Shown here one piece after another: positions 1-8,747 of a stretch of 64,000 nt of DNA (positions are counted from its first letter, which is position 1; each line of letters opens with the position of its first letter). A program made the translations under genes and the position numbers. The notes below the pieces were generated by a model, which was given only the letters and a program-made list of their open reading frames with translations, did not search any database and was not told the origin of the DNA. Source of the stretch: Mixta intestinalis (GTDB taxonomy: Bacteria > Pseudomonadota > Gammaproteobacteria > Enterobacterales > Enterobacteriaceae); the NCBI RefSeq assembly GCF_009914055.1, contig NZ_CP028271.1:2914001-2978000 (forward strand), read 5' to 3'.

Positions 1-72
1 AAGCGTTTCGCGCATCACACTGGCAAAAATAGTCATTTATTCATCAGAGCAGCACGAAAGGTTCTTGTGATA

Positions 73-84
73 AAGATATATCTT
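73..84. promoter_or_regulatory. 12-bp perfect palindrome upstream of yqjH (possible PadR/YqjI operator)
   Basis: The sequence AAGATATATCTT is a perfect inverted repeat about 40 bases before the yqjH start. In E. coli the PadR-family protein YqjI represses yqjH, and a YqjI-like gene follows here, so an operator role is likely. The assignment is an inference from position and symmetry; I have not compared it with a verified YqjI site. Confidence 0.4.
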
Positions 85-124
85 GGATATGTTTCTGTCT
101 TTACGACATAACGAGAACCTGATG

Positions 125-910
125 ATGAATGCAGAGATAACTTCCCCGGCCTGGCCGCTTCCCACCCGTAAAAAGAATGAGCTGCGCCTGCGTCAGCTGC
201 GCGTACAGAGTAAAACCCAAATCGGACGCTTCTGGCGTATCGTACTGAGCGGTGAAGATTTGCAGGGCTTCGCTTCCCACAGCTTTGACGATCACATCAA
301 GCTCTTTTTTCCCGATCCGGAAAATGGCGGGCTGCGTCTGCCGGAAGTGAGCGAACAGGGTGTCGTCTGGCCGGAAGGCAAGCGTCCTCCGTCCCGCGAC
401 TACACTCCACTCGCCTGGGATGCCGCTGCGAACACCCTGACTATCGATTTCTTTATTCATCCCGGTGGCCTGGCGAGCGACTGGGCGGAGAAGGCGCAGA
501 TTAACGATCCGTTGGTAATCGGCGGGCCACGCGGCTCCTTCTGTATACCGCTGGACTACGCTTTCCAGCTCTACCTGTGCGATGAAACCGGCCTGCCTGC
601 GCTAAACCGTCGCCTGAAGGAGCTACAGGCGGCGCAGAGCGATGCCGAAATTCACCTGTTGATAATGGCCGATGAAGCACAGAGCAAAGCATACCTGCCC
701 GCGCTAGCCCAGGTTCATTACCATTTCCTGCCCGCCGATGTGAATACCGCACGCGCCGCGCTGGCGCAGCTGCCCCTTCCGCAACAGGGCTATTTCCTGT
801 GGCTTACCGGCGAAGGCGATCGGGTCAAAGCCTTAATCGATTACCTGACCGAGCAGCGCCAGGTTAACGACAGCTACCTGCGTGGCGTTGCTTACTGGCA
901 CAGTAAATAA
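125..910 (+). CDS. yqjH: NADPH-dependent ferric-chelate reductase, siderophore-interacting protein family
   Basis: This cytoplasmic flavoprotein is expected to reduce ferric siderophore complexes with NADPH and release the iron. The reading frame closely resembles E. coli YqjH: an N-terminal FAD-binding barrel with the RDYTPL motif near residue 91, WPEG just before it, and a C-terminal nucleotide-binding half ending in AYWHSK. The frame is open from a TTG at 83, but ATG 125 lies 7 bases after GAGAA and matches the family N-terminus, giving 261 residues. A terminator follows, then a PadR regulator on the same strand; in E. coli the two genes are divergent. A palindrome before the start may be the regulator's operator. 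Confidence 0.9.
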   Translation: MNAEITSPAWPLPTRKKNELRLRQLRVQSKTQIGRFWRIVLSGEDLQGFASHSFDDHIKLFFPDPENGGLRLPEVSEQGVVWPEGKRPPSRDYTPLAWDAAANTLTIDFFIHPGGLASDWAEKAQINDPLVIGGPRGSFCIPLDYAFQLYLCDETGLPALNRRLKELQAAQSDAEIHLLIMADEAQSKAYLPALAQVHYHFLPADVNTARAALAQLPLPQQGYFLWLTGEGDRVKALIDYLTEQRQVNDSYLRGVAYWHSK

Positions 911-943
911 GCGCACAGGCCGATATCTGTCGGCACGCTTTTT
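911..943 (+). terminator. Rho-independent terminator after yqjH
   Basis: A GCCGA/TCGGC stem (919-923 with 930-934) and a 6-base loop are followed by CACGC and TTTTT at 939-943. Transcription of yqjH should mostly end here, so the next gene needs read-through or a promoter of its own. Confidence 0.6.
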
Positions 944-969
944 GTTATTTTTTAAACAAGGACAATCCG

Positions 970-1476
970 ATGAGAGGAAAAAAAGATTCTGCCTTCTTTG
1001 CTCACAGGAAGCGTAAAGATCGGCTGCTGGATGCCACCGAAGTACGACTGCTGATCCTCAGCATTCTCCAAACCCACGCGGCACACGGCTATGAACTGAT
1101 CAAGGCGATTGAAGAACTGTCGCAGGGCGAATATACGCCCAGCCCCAGCCTGGTCTATCCCAACCTGGCCCTGTTGGAGGAGATGGGTTATATCAGGGCG
1201 GAAACGGAAGAAAGCAGCAGAAAGAATTACCAGCTTACCGCTGAAGGCGAAGCGCATCTTAGCCAGCAGCAGGCGCAGCTGGAGCAGGTCATGACGCGCC
1301 TGGCTTCGCTGGCGGTGCTGGCGCATAATCGCAGCCTGCCGGACGTACAGCGGGCGATACATAATATGAAGATGGCGCTGAATACCCGCCTTGCTGACGA
1401 GCAGATCTCGCAGCAGACGTTGTATGCCATTGTCGACGTGCTGGATGAGGCGGCGAAAAAAATCGAACGCAGCTAA
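970..1476 (+). CDS. PadR-family transcriptional regulator, YqjI-like
   Basis: This 168-residue protein has the PadR winged helix: the segment AHGYELIKAIEEL near residue 38 and YTPSPSLVYPNLALLEE after it are close to E. coli YqjI, the nickel-responsive repressor of yqjH. The rest is an all-helical dimerisation region. The protein lacks the roughly 50-residue His/Cys-rich N-terminal extension that binds metal in E. coli YqjI; here the N-terminus is short and Lys/Arg-rich. It sits directly after yqjH on the same strand, with AAGGA 8 bases before the ATG. Role as repressor of yqjH is an inference; metal sensing may differ or be lost. Confidence 0.8.
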   Translation: MRGKKDSAFFAHRKRKDRLLDATEVRLLILSILQTHAAHGYELIKAIEELSQGEYTPSPSLVYPNLALLEEMGYIRAETEESSRKNYQLTAEGEAHLSQQQAQLEQVMTRLASLAVLAHNRSLPDVQRAIHNMKMALNTRLADEQISQQTLYAIVDVLDEAAKKIERS

Positions 1477-1490
1477 CCTGGAGGACAGGT

Positions 1491-1516
1491 AAAAAGGCGC
1501 CAGGCGGCGCCTTTTT
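1491..1516. terminator. Bidirectional terminator between the PadR gene and the OYE gene
   Basis: AAAAAGGCGCC (1491-1501), a 4-base loop and GGCGCCTTTTT (1506-1516) form an 11-bp perfect hairpin with a T-run on both strands. It separates two convergent genes and serves both. Confidence 0.9.
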
Positions 1517-1520
1517 AGGT

Positions 1521-2621
1521 TTACTCGCTGGTGCGATAGCGTTCCAGCCAGTGCGCATAAGGGGCTGGCAGCACCCATGCGGCTTTGTCTTCTTTTAACG
1601 CCAGCGCAGCCTGATATGGCCAGTGCGGATTCGCCAGATGAGCGCGTCCAACCATCACCAGATCCAACTGCTGCTCTTCAACGGTACGGTTAGCGATTGC
1701 GGGCGCATCAATCCCCCAGGCTGAAGCCACCGGAATTTGCGCTTCACGGCGCACCCGTTCGGCAATCGGAGCCAGGAAAGCCGGGCCCCACGGAATATTG
1801 GCATCCGGCGTGGAGAAACCAACGCTGACGCTCAGCAGATCCAGGCCACCGGCACGCATCTGACGCGTCACTTCGATAGATTCTTCCAGCGTTTGCTCAT
1901 CGCGCCCGTCATATTCAATCACGCCAAAACGCGCGGTCAGCGGCAGATTTTCCGGCCAGACGTGGCGTACCGCTTCCAGCGTTTCCAGCATAAAACGGCT
2001 GCGTCCGGCAAGATCGCCGCCGTAGGCATCCTGACGCTGGTTAGCCTGCACGGAGAAGAAACTCTGCGCCAGATAGCCATGCGCGAAATGCAGCTCCAGC
2101 CATTCAAAACCGGCATCACGAGCGCGACGGGCGGCAGTAGCGAAATCTTCACGTACGCGGGCGATATCATCCAGCGTCATCGCTTTCGGCACCTGCGGCA
2201 GATTAGCGCCGAAGGCAATCGCAGAAGGCGCGATGGTTTCCCAGCCGCGTCCGTCATCGGCGGCGATATGATCATCGCCTTCCCATGGACGATTGGCGCT
2301 GGCCTTGCGACCGGCGTGGGCGATCTGAATGCCCGGCACCGCACCCGCCGCCTTAATATCGCGGGCGATCTGCGCCAGTTTTTCCGCCTGCTCATCGCTC
2401 CAGATGCCGAGGCAGCCGGGAGTGATGCGTCCTTCCGGCGCTACCGCCGTGGCCTCAACGATAACCAGGCCCGCACCGCCGCGCGCCAGGCCACTGTAGT
2501 GAACGCGATGCCAGTCATTGCTCATCCCGTCGGTAGCGGTGTACTGGCACATCGGCGGAATGGCGATGCGATTACGCAGCGTCACGTCCTTTAAAGTAAA
2601 CGGTGAAAATAAAGCTGACAT
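1521..2621 (-). CDS. NADH:flavin oxidoreductase, old yellow enzyme family (YqjM-like class)
   Basis: This 366-residue FMN-dependent TIM-barrel enzyme is expected to reduce activated C=C bonds with NAD(P)H. It belongs to the YqjM-like class: Cys25 in PPMCQY corresponds to the redox-tuning Cys of YqjM, AHAGRKAS lies near residue 101, and the substrate-binding pair His178/His181 lies in LHFAHGYLAQSFFS. The ANxRxDxYGG signature follows. It is a single gene ending at a bidirectional terminator, with a sugar-porter gene upstream on the same strand about 120 bases away. The physiological substrate cannot be read from the sequence; detoxification of electrophiles is the usual suggestion. Confidence 0.88.
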   Translation of the reverse strand: MSALFSPFTLKDVTLRNRIAIPPMCQYTATDGMSNDWHRVHYSGLARGGAGLVIVEATAVAPEGRITPGCLGIWSDEQAEKLAQIARDIKAAGAVPGIQIAHAGRKASANRPWEGDDHIAADDGRGWETIAPSAIAFGANLPQVPKAMTLDDIARVREDFATAARRARDAGFEWLELHFAHGYLAQSFFSVQANQRQDAYGGDLAGRSRFMLETLEAVRHVWPENLPLTARFGVIEYDGRDEQTLEESIEVTRQMRAGGLDLLSVSVGFSTPDANIPWGPAFLAPIAERVRREAQIPVASAWGIDAPAIANRTVEEQQLDLVMVGRAHLANPHWPYQAALALKEDKAAWVLPAPYAHWLERYRTSE

Positions 2622-2739
2622 TGTTAACCTTTTGCGTTCAGGAAAAGAAAATTAAGCACCCCTGAATGATAATTTGCGCCAGCATCATTGTGCTGGTCAT
2701 CAGGGTGAAAGCGAGCCGATGATAGTCTGTCATCCATGT

Positions 2740-4170
2740 TTAAACTTCACCGTACTTGCTGCGCATCATATTTTCGATCTCTTCCAGGCTCTTGCCGCGC
2801 GTTTCCGGCAGCAGGAAGTACACGAAAATAAACGAGCCGATATTCAGTAACACGAAAACAAAGAAGGTTTGATTACCGATCAGGTTCAGCGTTAGCGGGA
2901 AAGCAAAAGCCACGATGGCGTTACAGACCCACTGGAAGGAGACGGCGGTTCCGGTCAGCGCACCGCGAATCTTCATCGGGAACAGCTCAGACATCAGCAG
3001 CCAGTAAACCGGCGCAACACACATCTGCATAAAAAACAGGAACACCAGAATGCAGGCCAATGCCAGATAGCTTTGCGTCAGGTTCTGCGGCAGGAAAGTC
3101 AGCGTCAGCCCCAGCGCCACCTGCGCCAGAATCACTACGGCAAGGCCGGTCATCAACATACGGCGACGGCTGTAGCGGCTTACCGCCCAGATACCGACCA
3201 GCACGGCAAGCACCGAAACAATACCGTTGCCGATAGTGGCAGCAATCGCAGCATTGGTGCCCATGCCGGTCGTTTTCAAAATAATCGGCGTGTAGTACAT
3301 AAAGGCGTTTACGCCGGTAAACTGCGCCACGAATCCCAGCCCACAGCCGGTCAGCAGCAGGCGAATTACCCAGCGCTCTTTCAACAGCGCCCGTACCGAT
3401 GGCCCTTTACGTGACAGCCGCTCCTGTTTGCGCATCTCCGCCATCTCTTTGCGCACTTCACGCGGCGTCTCTCTGAGTTTTTTCAACACCCGTAGCGCCT
3501 CGGTAAAGCGCCCTTCCGATACCAGCCAGTGCGGCGAAGCTGGCACAAAAAAGGTGCCGATAAACAGCAAAATACCCGGCACCATCGCCAGCGCCAGCAT
3601 ATAGCGCCAGATATGTGGATCGTGCAGCGTGTAGCTCATAATGGTGCTGACGACATAAGCCAGTAGCTGACCGCTAACGATCATTAACTCATTGCGGCTT
3701 ACCAGCGGCGCTCGCCGCTTCGGCCCGGCAATCTCAGCAATAAATACCGGCACGGTAGACGATCCACCGCCGACAGCGACACCCAGCACAAAACGCATCG
3801 CCACCATCGTTGGCACCGAAGGTGCAACTGCGGTCCCCAAGGCACCGGCAATGAACAGTAGCGCCAGACTGCGCAGCGTCATACGGCGTCCGAAGCGATC
3901 GGAGAAAAATCCGCTCAGGAAAGAACCAATCGCTGCGCCAAAAATCAGCGACGACGTCACCAGTCCTTCGGTAAAGGAGGTTAGTCCCAGCCCGCCCTGT
4001 GAGGGTGCGGTAGACATAAAGGGTAAGGAGCCAGAGATAATACCGGTATCGTAGCCAAAGGCGAGCGCGCCCATGGTCGCGACCAGCACCACAATAAAGA
4101 TACGTTGGCGAACGGAATCTTTGGTTTCAACCGCTTCGGCGGATGAGTGTTCAGATGGATAATCGGTCAT
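2740..4170 (-). CDS. Sugar-porter family MFS transporter
   Basis: A 476-residue inner-membrane protein with 12 predicted hydrophobic segments. Sugar-porter hallmarks are visible: GYDTGIISGSLPF in TM1, the RFGRR loop motif between TM2 and TM3, and PETRGKSLEEIE at the C-terminus. It is probably a proton symporter for a hexose, pentose or polyol, as in GalP, XylE, AraE and IolT. The substrate is not readable. AGGAAG precedes the ATG. A CRP-like site lies about 130 bases upstream, fitting catabolite control of sugar uptake. No sugar-catabolic gene is adjacent. Confidence 0.85.
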   Translation of the reverse strand: MTDYPSEHSSAEAVETKDSVRQRIFIVVLVATMGALAFGYDTGIISGSLPFMSTAPSQGGLGLTSFTEGLVTSSLIFGAAIGSFLSGFFSDRFGRRMTLRSLALLFIAGALGTAVAPSVPTMVAMRFVLGVAVGGGSSTVPVFIAEIAGPKRRAPLVSRNELMIVSGQLLAYVVSTIMSYTLHDPHIWRYMLALAMVPGILLFIGTFFVPASPHWLVSEGRFTEALRVLKKLRETPREVRKEMAEMRKQERLSRKGPSVRALLKERWVIRLLLTGCGLGFVAQFTGVNAFMYYTPIILKTTGMGTNAAIAATIGNGIVSVLAVLVGIWAVSRYSRRRMLMTGLAVVILAQVALGLTLTFLPQNLTQSYLALACILVFLFFMQMCVAPVYWLLMSELFPMKIRGALTGTAVSFQWVCNAIVAFAFPLTLNLIGNQTFFVFVLLNIGSFIFVYFLLPETRGKSLEEIENMMRSKYGEV

Positions 4171-4300
4171 ACCACTTCCTGTTATTAGTTTTGTAAATAT
4201 CGATGCAGGTACTGTTATTTGATTTGAAAGAGGTTTCTCCAGCTAAACATGATGAAGGTAAAGTTAAGTCTAGACAGACTTCGCTGAAGTCGCCCGATTA

Positions 4301-4316
4301 CGTGACAAAGGTCACA
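4301..4316. promoter_or_regulatory. CRP-like binding site upstream of the sugar-porter gene
   Basis: CGTGA-N6-TCACA matches 9 of 10 core positions of the CRP consensus TGTGA-N6-TCACA. It lies 131 bases before the start of the minus-strand sugar transporter, a distance compatible with a class I site and a long leader. The rest of the 4171-4554 gap holds a large hairpin and no convincing gene. Confidence 0.5.
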
Positions 4317-4399
4317 AAGGGAAGCGGCAGATTGCGCAAAAGCGCAGCGGATAGATCAAGAAGTGTACGCCGAAACGCTAAGCGGCGGCCCGGCAAAAA

Positions 4400-4460
4400 G
4401 CGTCAGGCTCAGCCAGCCGTCTCGTTTTGGTTAGCAAACGGCTGGCTGAGCTGCTGACGC
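4400..4460. repeat. Long interrupted hairpin (13 + 7 bp stem)
   Basis: CTCAGCCAGCCGT (4408-4420) pairs perfectly with ACGGCTGGCTGAG (4438-4450) across a 17-base loop. Outside a small asymmetric internal loop, GCGTCAG (4400-4406) pairs with CTGACGC (4454-4460). There is no T-run. It lies between the sugar-porter promoter region and the end of the MFS exporter gene, so it may act as a Rho-independent-like transcription block or RNA-stabilising hairpin. Confidence 0.6.
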
Positions 4461-4554
4461 AGCAGATGTTGCGGTAGAGACGGAGGTTATCGAGTTCGTT
4501 CCCCCGCAGGCTGGCGAGCGCGGTTTAGCTGGCCCGGTTCGCCATATTTATCCC

Positions 4555-5949
4555 CTATTTCTGCCGTGGCACCATGATGACGATAACGAGGAAAGATATC
4601 GCGCAGAACAGAACATTAACCAACAGCCCGGTGGTAGCGGCAATAGCGGGGCCTTTTGACAGCATCGCCGCATAAGCGGAGGCGGAAATCGCGATACCAA
4701 AAGCGCCCCCCAGCGAGCTGGCCATCTTATAGATGCCGGAGGCGACGCCGATGCGCTCTTCCGGCGCGCTGGAGATCGCAGTATCGGTGGAAGGCGTGGC
4801 GTAAAAGCCCAGCCCCAGCCCAAACAGAATATAGCCAATCAGCACTACGGCAACGTAGGCGCTGTCTGGTAGCTGCGTAAGCGCCATTAGCGCCACGCCT
4901 GTCCCGGTAATCGCGGTGCCCCACATCATCGGCTTACGTGCGCCCACTTTTTGCAGCAGCTTTTCTCCTACCCGAATCATCCCTAACACCGCCACCAGAT
5001 AGCCGATGGTTAACATACCGGACTGAAAGGCGCTAAAGCCGCGCCCCTGCTGGACATAAACGCTGGCGACAATCAGCGTACCTGCCACCGCGTTAAGTAA
5101 AAAGTTAGAGAGCACCGCCCCGCTATAGGCGCGATGTTTAAACAGCGCAAAATCGATAAAGCTGGCGCTCTTCTTGCGTCGGGCGTTGGTAAAAAACAGC
5201 GCCGCCGCCAGCACAAACACTATTGCGGGAATCACTATTACGCTGTTCAGCCAGCCCAGCGCGTTACCTTTGGTAATCGTCCAGTTAAGGCAGATCAGCA
5301 TCACTACGAAGGACAGCAGCCCAACGTAGTCGAAGCGATAGTTATCGCTGGTATTCGCCTTGCTTTCCGGCGTGCCGCGAATCAGCAACATACCCGCCAG
5401 TGCGCAACAGATTGACAGAATAAACACCCACCGCCAGCCGCAGTAAGTCGCTATGGCTCCACCGGCCAGCGAGCAGAGACCAGAGCCGCCCCAGGAACCG
5501 ATCGACCAAAAGCTCAGCGCCCGTTGCCGCGCCTCATCCTGATAATAAGTTTTAATCAGCGATAGCGTCGCAGGCATAATACAGGCGGCAGAAAAGCCCT
5601 GAATAATACGCCCAATGGCAAACAACAGCGTATTTTGCGCAACGACCAGGCAAAGGCAGCCCAGAATACTTAAGGCAAATCCGGTTTGCGTCAGCTTTAC
5701 CCGTCCGAAACGATCGGCAAAACCACCGGCAACGACAATAAAGCAGCCGGAAAATAATCCGGTCAGGCTGATGGCTAAATTAAGCGACTCCAGTGGAATA
5801 GCGACATCCTGCTGTATTGCCGGAACGATATTGACAACCGATTGTGCGAATAGCCAAAAGGTAAGAACGCCGAAAATAATTCCGACGATCAGTCTTCCGC
5901 TTCCTTTAAATACGGCAGGCACGGCATTATGCGTCTCTGAAGCTGTCAT
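4555..5949 (-). CDS. MFS transporter, drug/metabolite exporter-like
   Basis: A 464-residue multi-spanning membrane protein with about 12-14 hydrophobic segments. ADRFGRVKL is the MFS loop motif A, and GSWGGSGLCSLAGG resembles the antiporter motif C region, so an export or antiport role is likely. ATG 5949 is chosen over the upstream frame because GGGAG lies 6 bases before it. It follows the M20 amidohydrolase by 81 bases on the same strand and probably shares its transcript, which suggests that its substrate is an amide-linked compound or a product of the hydrolase. No substrate can be named. Confidence 0.78.
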   Translation of the reverse strand: MTASETHNAVPAVFKGSGRLIVGIIFGVLTFWLFAQSVVNIVPAIQQDVAIPLESLNLAISLTGLFSGCFIVVAGGFADRFGRVKLTQTGFALSILGCLCLVVAQNTLLFAIGRIIQGFSAACIMPATLSLIKTYYQDEARQRALSFWSIGSWGGSGLCSLAGGAIATYCGWRWVFILSICCALAGMLLIRGTPESKANTSDNYRFDYVGLLSFVVMLICLNWTITKGNALGWLNSVIVIPAIVFVLAAALFFTNARRKKSASFIDFALFKHRAYSGAVLSNFLLNAVAGTLIVASVYVQQGRGFSAFQSGMLTIGYLVAVLGMIRVGEKLLQKVGARKPMMWGTAITGTGVALMALTQLPDSAYVAVVLIGYILFGLGLGFYATPSTDTAISSAPEERIGVASGIYKMASSLGGAFGIAISASAYAAMLSKGPAIAATTGLLVNVLFCAISFLVIVIMVPRQK

Positions 5950-6030
5950 AAGGACTCCCTTCACGATTTATTTTTTGCTGCGCGATAGGTTATCGTCAGC
6001 AGAATATTTTAGACGTCAGCGTAAGTTGCA

Positions 6031-7200
6031 CTATTGCAGAAACTTCTCGGCCAGATGACTAAAAAACAGCGCGCCCGGTACAATCAGTTCATCATTAAAA
6101 TCGTAGCCGGGATTATGTACCAGACATCTTTCCGGCTCGTCGCCCGCGCCGATAAACAGATAGCTACCGTTAGGATTCTCCTCCAGCATAAAGGCAAAAT
6201 CTTCGCTGCCCATTACCGCAGCGGCATCGGTGCAAATCATCTCTTCACTGACAAACTGACGCGCCACGTCGATGGCGAATGCCGTCGCATCAGCGCCATT
6301 AACCAGCACCGGGCTACCGTTAACGTGGGTAATATTGACTTCAGCACCAAAACTTTGCGCCTGACCGTGAGCGATCTCGCGAATACGCTGCAACAGCCGC
6401 TGACGCACCCCGTTATCCAGTGCACGCACGCTCAGTTTCAGCAACGCGTTAGCGTTAATAACGTTAGGCGCTTCTCCTGAACAGAAACTGCCTACCGTGA
6501 CAACCGCCTGGTCAAAAGGTGAGGTATTGCGTGCCACGATAGTTTGCAGCGCCACCACGATATGACACGCCACCAGCGTCGCATCAATACTTTTCTCCGG
6601 GAAGGCACCGTGCCCACCTTTGCCAATCACCTCAATATGCAGCGTATCGGACGAGGCCATCATCGCACCGGTTTTAAAGTAAAAATGCCCTTTTTTCAGG
6701 CCCGGCATGTTATGCAGCGCATAAATCGCATCGCAGGGAAACTGCCGAAACAGCCCATCTTCCAGCATCAGCCTGCCGCCATACAGCAGCTCCTCGCCCG
6801 GCTGGAAAATAAGGTGCAGCGTGCCGTTGAAGCGACGGCTTTTCGCCAGATATTCAGCGGCACACAGTAGCGTCGCCGTATGTCCATCGTGACCGCAGCC
6901 GTGAAATTTACCCGCCACGGTGCTGCGCCAGGCGGGATTGCCGCCTTCGGTTATCGGTAATGCATCCATATCCGCACGCAACCCCAGCGTTTTGCCGCCG
7001 TTGCCCACTTTTAGCGTCCCGACCACGCCCGTTTTCGCCATACCCCGGTTTACCTGGTAGCCCCATTGCTGGAGTTTCTCTGCGACGATATTACTGGTAC
7101 GCGTTTCCTCCAGGCCGATCTCAGGATGCTGATGCAGATCGTGACGCAGCGCGATAAACTGCGCCTGGTTATTAACGATATGTTGATATAGTTCTTTCAT
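6031..7200 (-). CDS. M20-family metallo-amidohydrolase (hippurate/aminoacyl-amide hydrolase type)
   Basis: This 389-residue cytoplasmic enzyme is expected to cleave an N-acyl or amino-acid amide bond with a di-metal centre. Visible family residues are RADMDALP, the metal-binding GCGHDGHTATLL, and the catalytic-base region FQPGEE, followed by a lid domain and a C-terminal HNPGYDFND metal-ligand segment. Hippurate hydrolase, indole-acetyl-amino-acid hydrolase and AbgA/B are the closest functional classes. ATG 7200 follows AGGGA; the upstream extension MDGKRGII has no support. It is the first gene of a likely two-gene operon with the MFS transporter. Confidence 0.85.
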   Translation of the reverse strand: MKELYQHIVNNQAQFIALRHDLHQHPEIGLEETRTSNIVAEKLQQWGYQVNRGMAKTGVVGTLKVGNGGKTLGLRADMDALPITEGGNPAWRSTVAGKFHGCGHDGHTATLLCAAEYLAKSRRFNGTLHLIFQPGEELLYGGRLMLEDGLFRQFPCDAIYALHNMPGLKKGHFYFKTGAMMASSDTLHIEVIGKGGHGAFPEKSIDATLVACHIVVALQTIVARNTSPFDQAVVTVGSFCSGEAPNVINANALLKLSVRALDNGVRQRLLQRIREIAHGQAQSFGAEVNITHVNGSPVLVNGADATAFAIDVARQFVSEEMICTDAAAVMGSEDFAFMLEENPNGSYLFIGAGDEPERCLVHNPGYDFNDELIVPGALFFSHLAEKFLQ

Positions 7201-7604
7201 TATTATCCCTCGTTTCCCGTCCAAAGATGAAATAAGGCAAAAATACTCGCTATATTTACGCGCTCCGCTGTGATTAAAATGCGCCCTTTTTCACATAAAA
7301 CAGAAAAACAGGGGAGATGTCATTAACGTTTAACATTATTATATTATCCACCATGGTTAATGTTTTATTTTGGCAAAAAGAGAATATTTTGTTATTGACG
7401 TATTTCCCATTGCGTTATTCTTTATCTTTATTGAAAAATAAACTATTCCCCTTAATACGTCGTATAAAAATTTATTTTAATCCGTAAAAAAAAGCCACCG
7501 ATACTGCTGGCAATTAAATAAGGAATAACGGCTAATATTAACCGCGTTATTTCTCGTTAAAAGAATAATATGACGGCAGATGCATTGCCTGCCGCCATTT
7601 ATGC
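7201..7604. other. AT-rich intergenic region with a weak hairpin
   Basis: About 400 bases without a gene. The half nearest the amidohydrolase should hold its promoter, but no clear -35/-10 pair stands out. CGGCAG/CTGCCG flanks a 9-base loop near 7574-7594, just past the yghU stop, and could be the yghU terminator, though its T-run is poor. Confidence 0.4.
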
Positions 7605-8468
7605 TTAGCTCAGCTTATTTTCAGTACGCCGATCGAAATCAGAAGCATCGTGCCGTTCACGCAGCTGTTGATCCGGTGCGCCTGAGGTGCGGTTAACAAT
7701 ACGTCCTCGCCGCACCGCCGGACGCTCGGCGATCGCCTGCGCCCAGCGTTGCAGATTAGGGTAAGAGGCGACATCAAGGAACTCCGCTGCGTCATACAGG
7801 CCGCCCTGTACCAGCGAACCATACCAGGGCCAGATAGCGATATCGGCGATGGTATATTCCTCGCCTGCGATGTAGCGATGCTGCGCCAGCTGGCGCTCCA
7901 GCACATCAAGCTGGCGCTTCGCTTCCATAGCAAAACGGTTAATGGCGTACTCAATTTTTTCCGGCGCGTAGTGATAGAAATGACCGAAGCCGCCGCCCAT
8001 GTAGGGTGCGGAACCCTGTAGCCAGAACAGCCAGTTCAGCGTTTCCGTGCGTGCAGCACGCTCCTGCGGCAGGAAATGACCAAATTTTTCCGCCAGATAA
8101 AGCAAAATCGCCCCTGATTCGAATACCCGTACCGCTGGCGTTTCCGAACGATCGAGCAGAGCCGGAATTTTTGAGTTCGGATTAACCGCGACAAAACCGC
8201 TGGAGAACTGATCGCCCTCACCGATGCGAATAAGGTGCGCATCATATTCCGCGCCGCTTTCCCCCAGCGCCAGCAGTTCCTCCAGCAGAATCGTTACCTT
8301 CTGGCCGTTGGGCGTGCCCATCGAATAAAGTTGCAGCGGATGTTTACCCACCGGCAGCTCTGCCTCATGGGTTGCACCCGCAATCGGACGATTAATTTTT
8401 GACCAGCTACCGGCCCCTTCCCGATCCCACTTCCAGACTTTCGGCGGCTGATAATTTTTCTCTGACAT
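7605..8468 (-). CDS. yghU: Glutathione S-transferase-like disulfide-bond reductase YghU
   Basis: The 287-residue product matches E. coli YghU (288 residues) over its length. It has an N-terminal extension, then a thioredoxin-fold domain starting near LQLYSMGTPNGQKVT, the cis-Pro glutathione-binding segment VNPNSKIPALLD, and an all-helical C-terminal domain. E. coli YghU is a Nu-class GST that binds two glutathiones and reduces disulfides and organic peroxides. It stands alone on the minus strand. Start at ATG 8468 after AGAGGACATC. Confidence 0.92.
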   Translation of the reverse strand: MSEKNYQPPKVWKWDREGAGSWSKINRPIAGATHEAELPVGKHPLQLYSMGTPNGQKVTILLEELLALGESGAEYDAHLIRIGEGDQFSSGFVAVNPNSKIPALLDRSETPAVRVFESGAILLYLAEKFGHFLPQERAARTETLNWLFWLQGSAPYMGGGFGHFYHYAPEKIEYAINRFAMEAKRQLDVLERQLAQHRYIAGEEYTIADIAIWPWYGSLVQGGLYDAAEFLDVASYPNLQRWAQAIAERPAVRRGRIVNRTSGAPDQQLRERHDASDFDRRTENKLS

Positions 8469-8590
8469 GATGTCCTCTCGACTAATCAGGCAATGTGGAT
8501 GGTGCTGTTAACGAGTGTAGCAGCCGCGTTTAAACAGACTTAACCCGGCTGGCTTTCAACCCTGACCGCACTACGGGAACTGTCAAAAAT

Positions 8591-8609
8591 ACAAATGATT
8601 GTCATTTTC
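8591..8609. promoter_or_regulatory. Fur-box-like site upstream of the 63-residue ORF
   Basis: The 19 bases match the Fur consensus GATAATGATAATCATTATC at about 13 positions, including the AATGAT...TCATT core. It lies between the yghU start and the small gene at 8748. Iron-repressed expression of the small gene, and possibly of the kinase behind it, is inferred. Confidence 0.45.
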
Positions 8610-8747
8610 ACTTGCAACAACAGCATCAAAAAGACAGTCTCTGGCCCGCTGCACGTTCTGTTTCAATAGTTTAACGCTGGCACAGCCTTTGCAATAACTG
8701 CATAAAGCCACTTTTTGCACCGTTAAGCTCAATCTTAGGGAGTCCAT

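Noticed and set aside
1..36. Minus-strand frame starting MTIFASVMRETL and leaving the window at its left edge
   Set aside because: Only 12 codons are visible and no good Shine-Dalgarno sequence precedes the ATG, so a divergent gene cannot be supported.
4203..4457. 84-codon frame upstream of the sugar transporter
   Set aside because: It covers the CRP-like site and one arm of the long hairpin, is rich in Lys/Arg without a domain pattern, and lacks a Shine-Dalgarno sequence.
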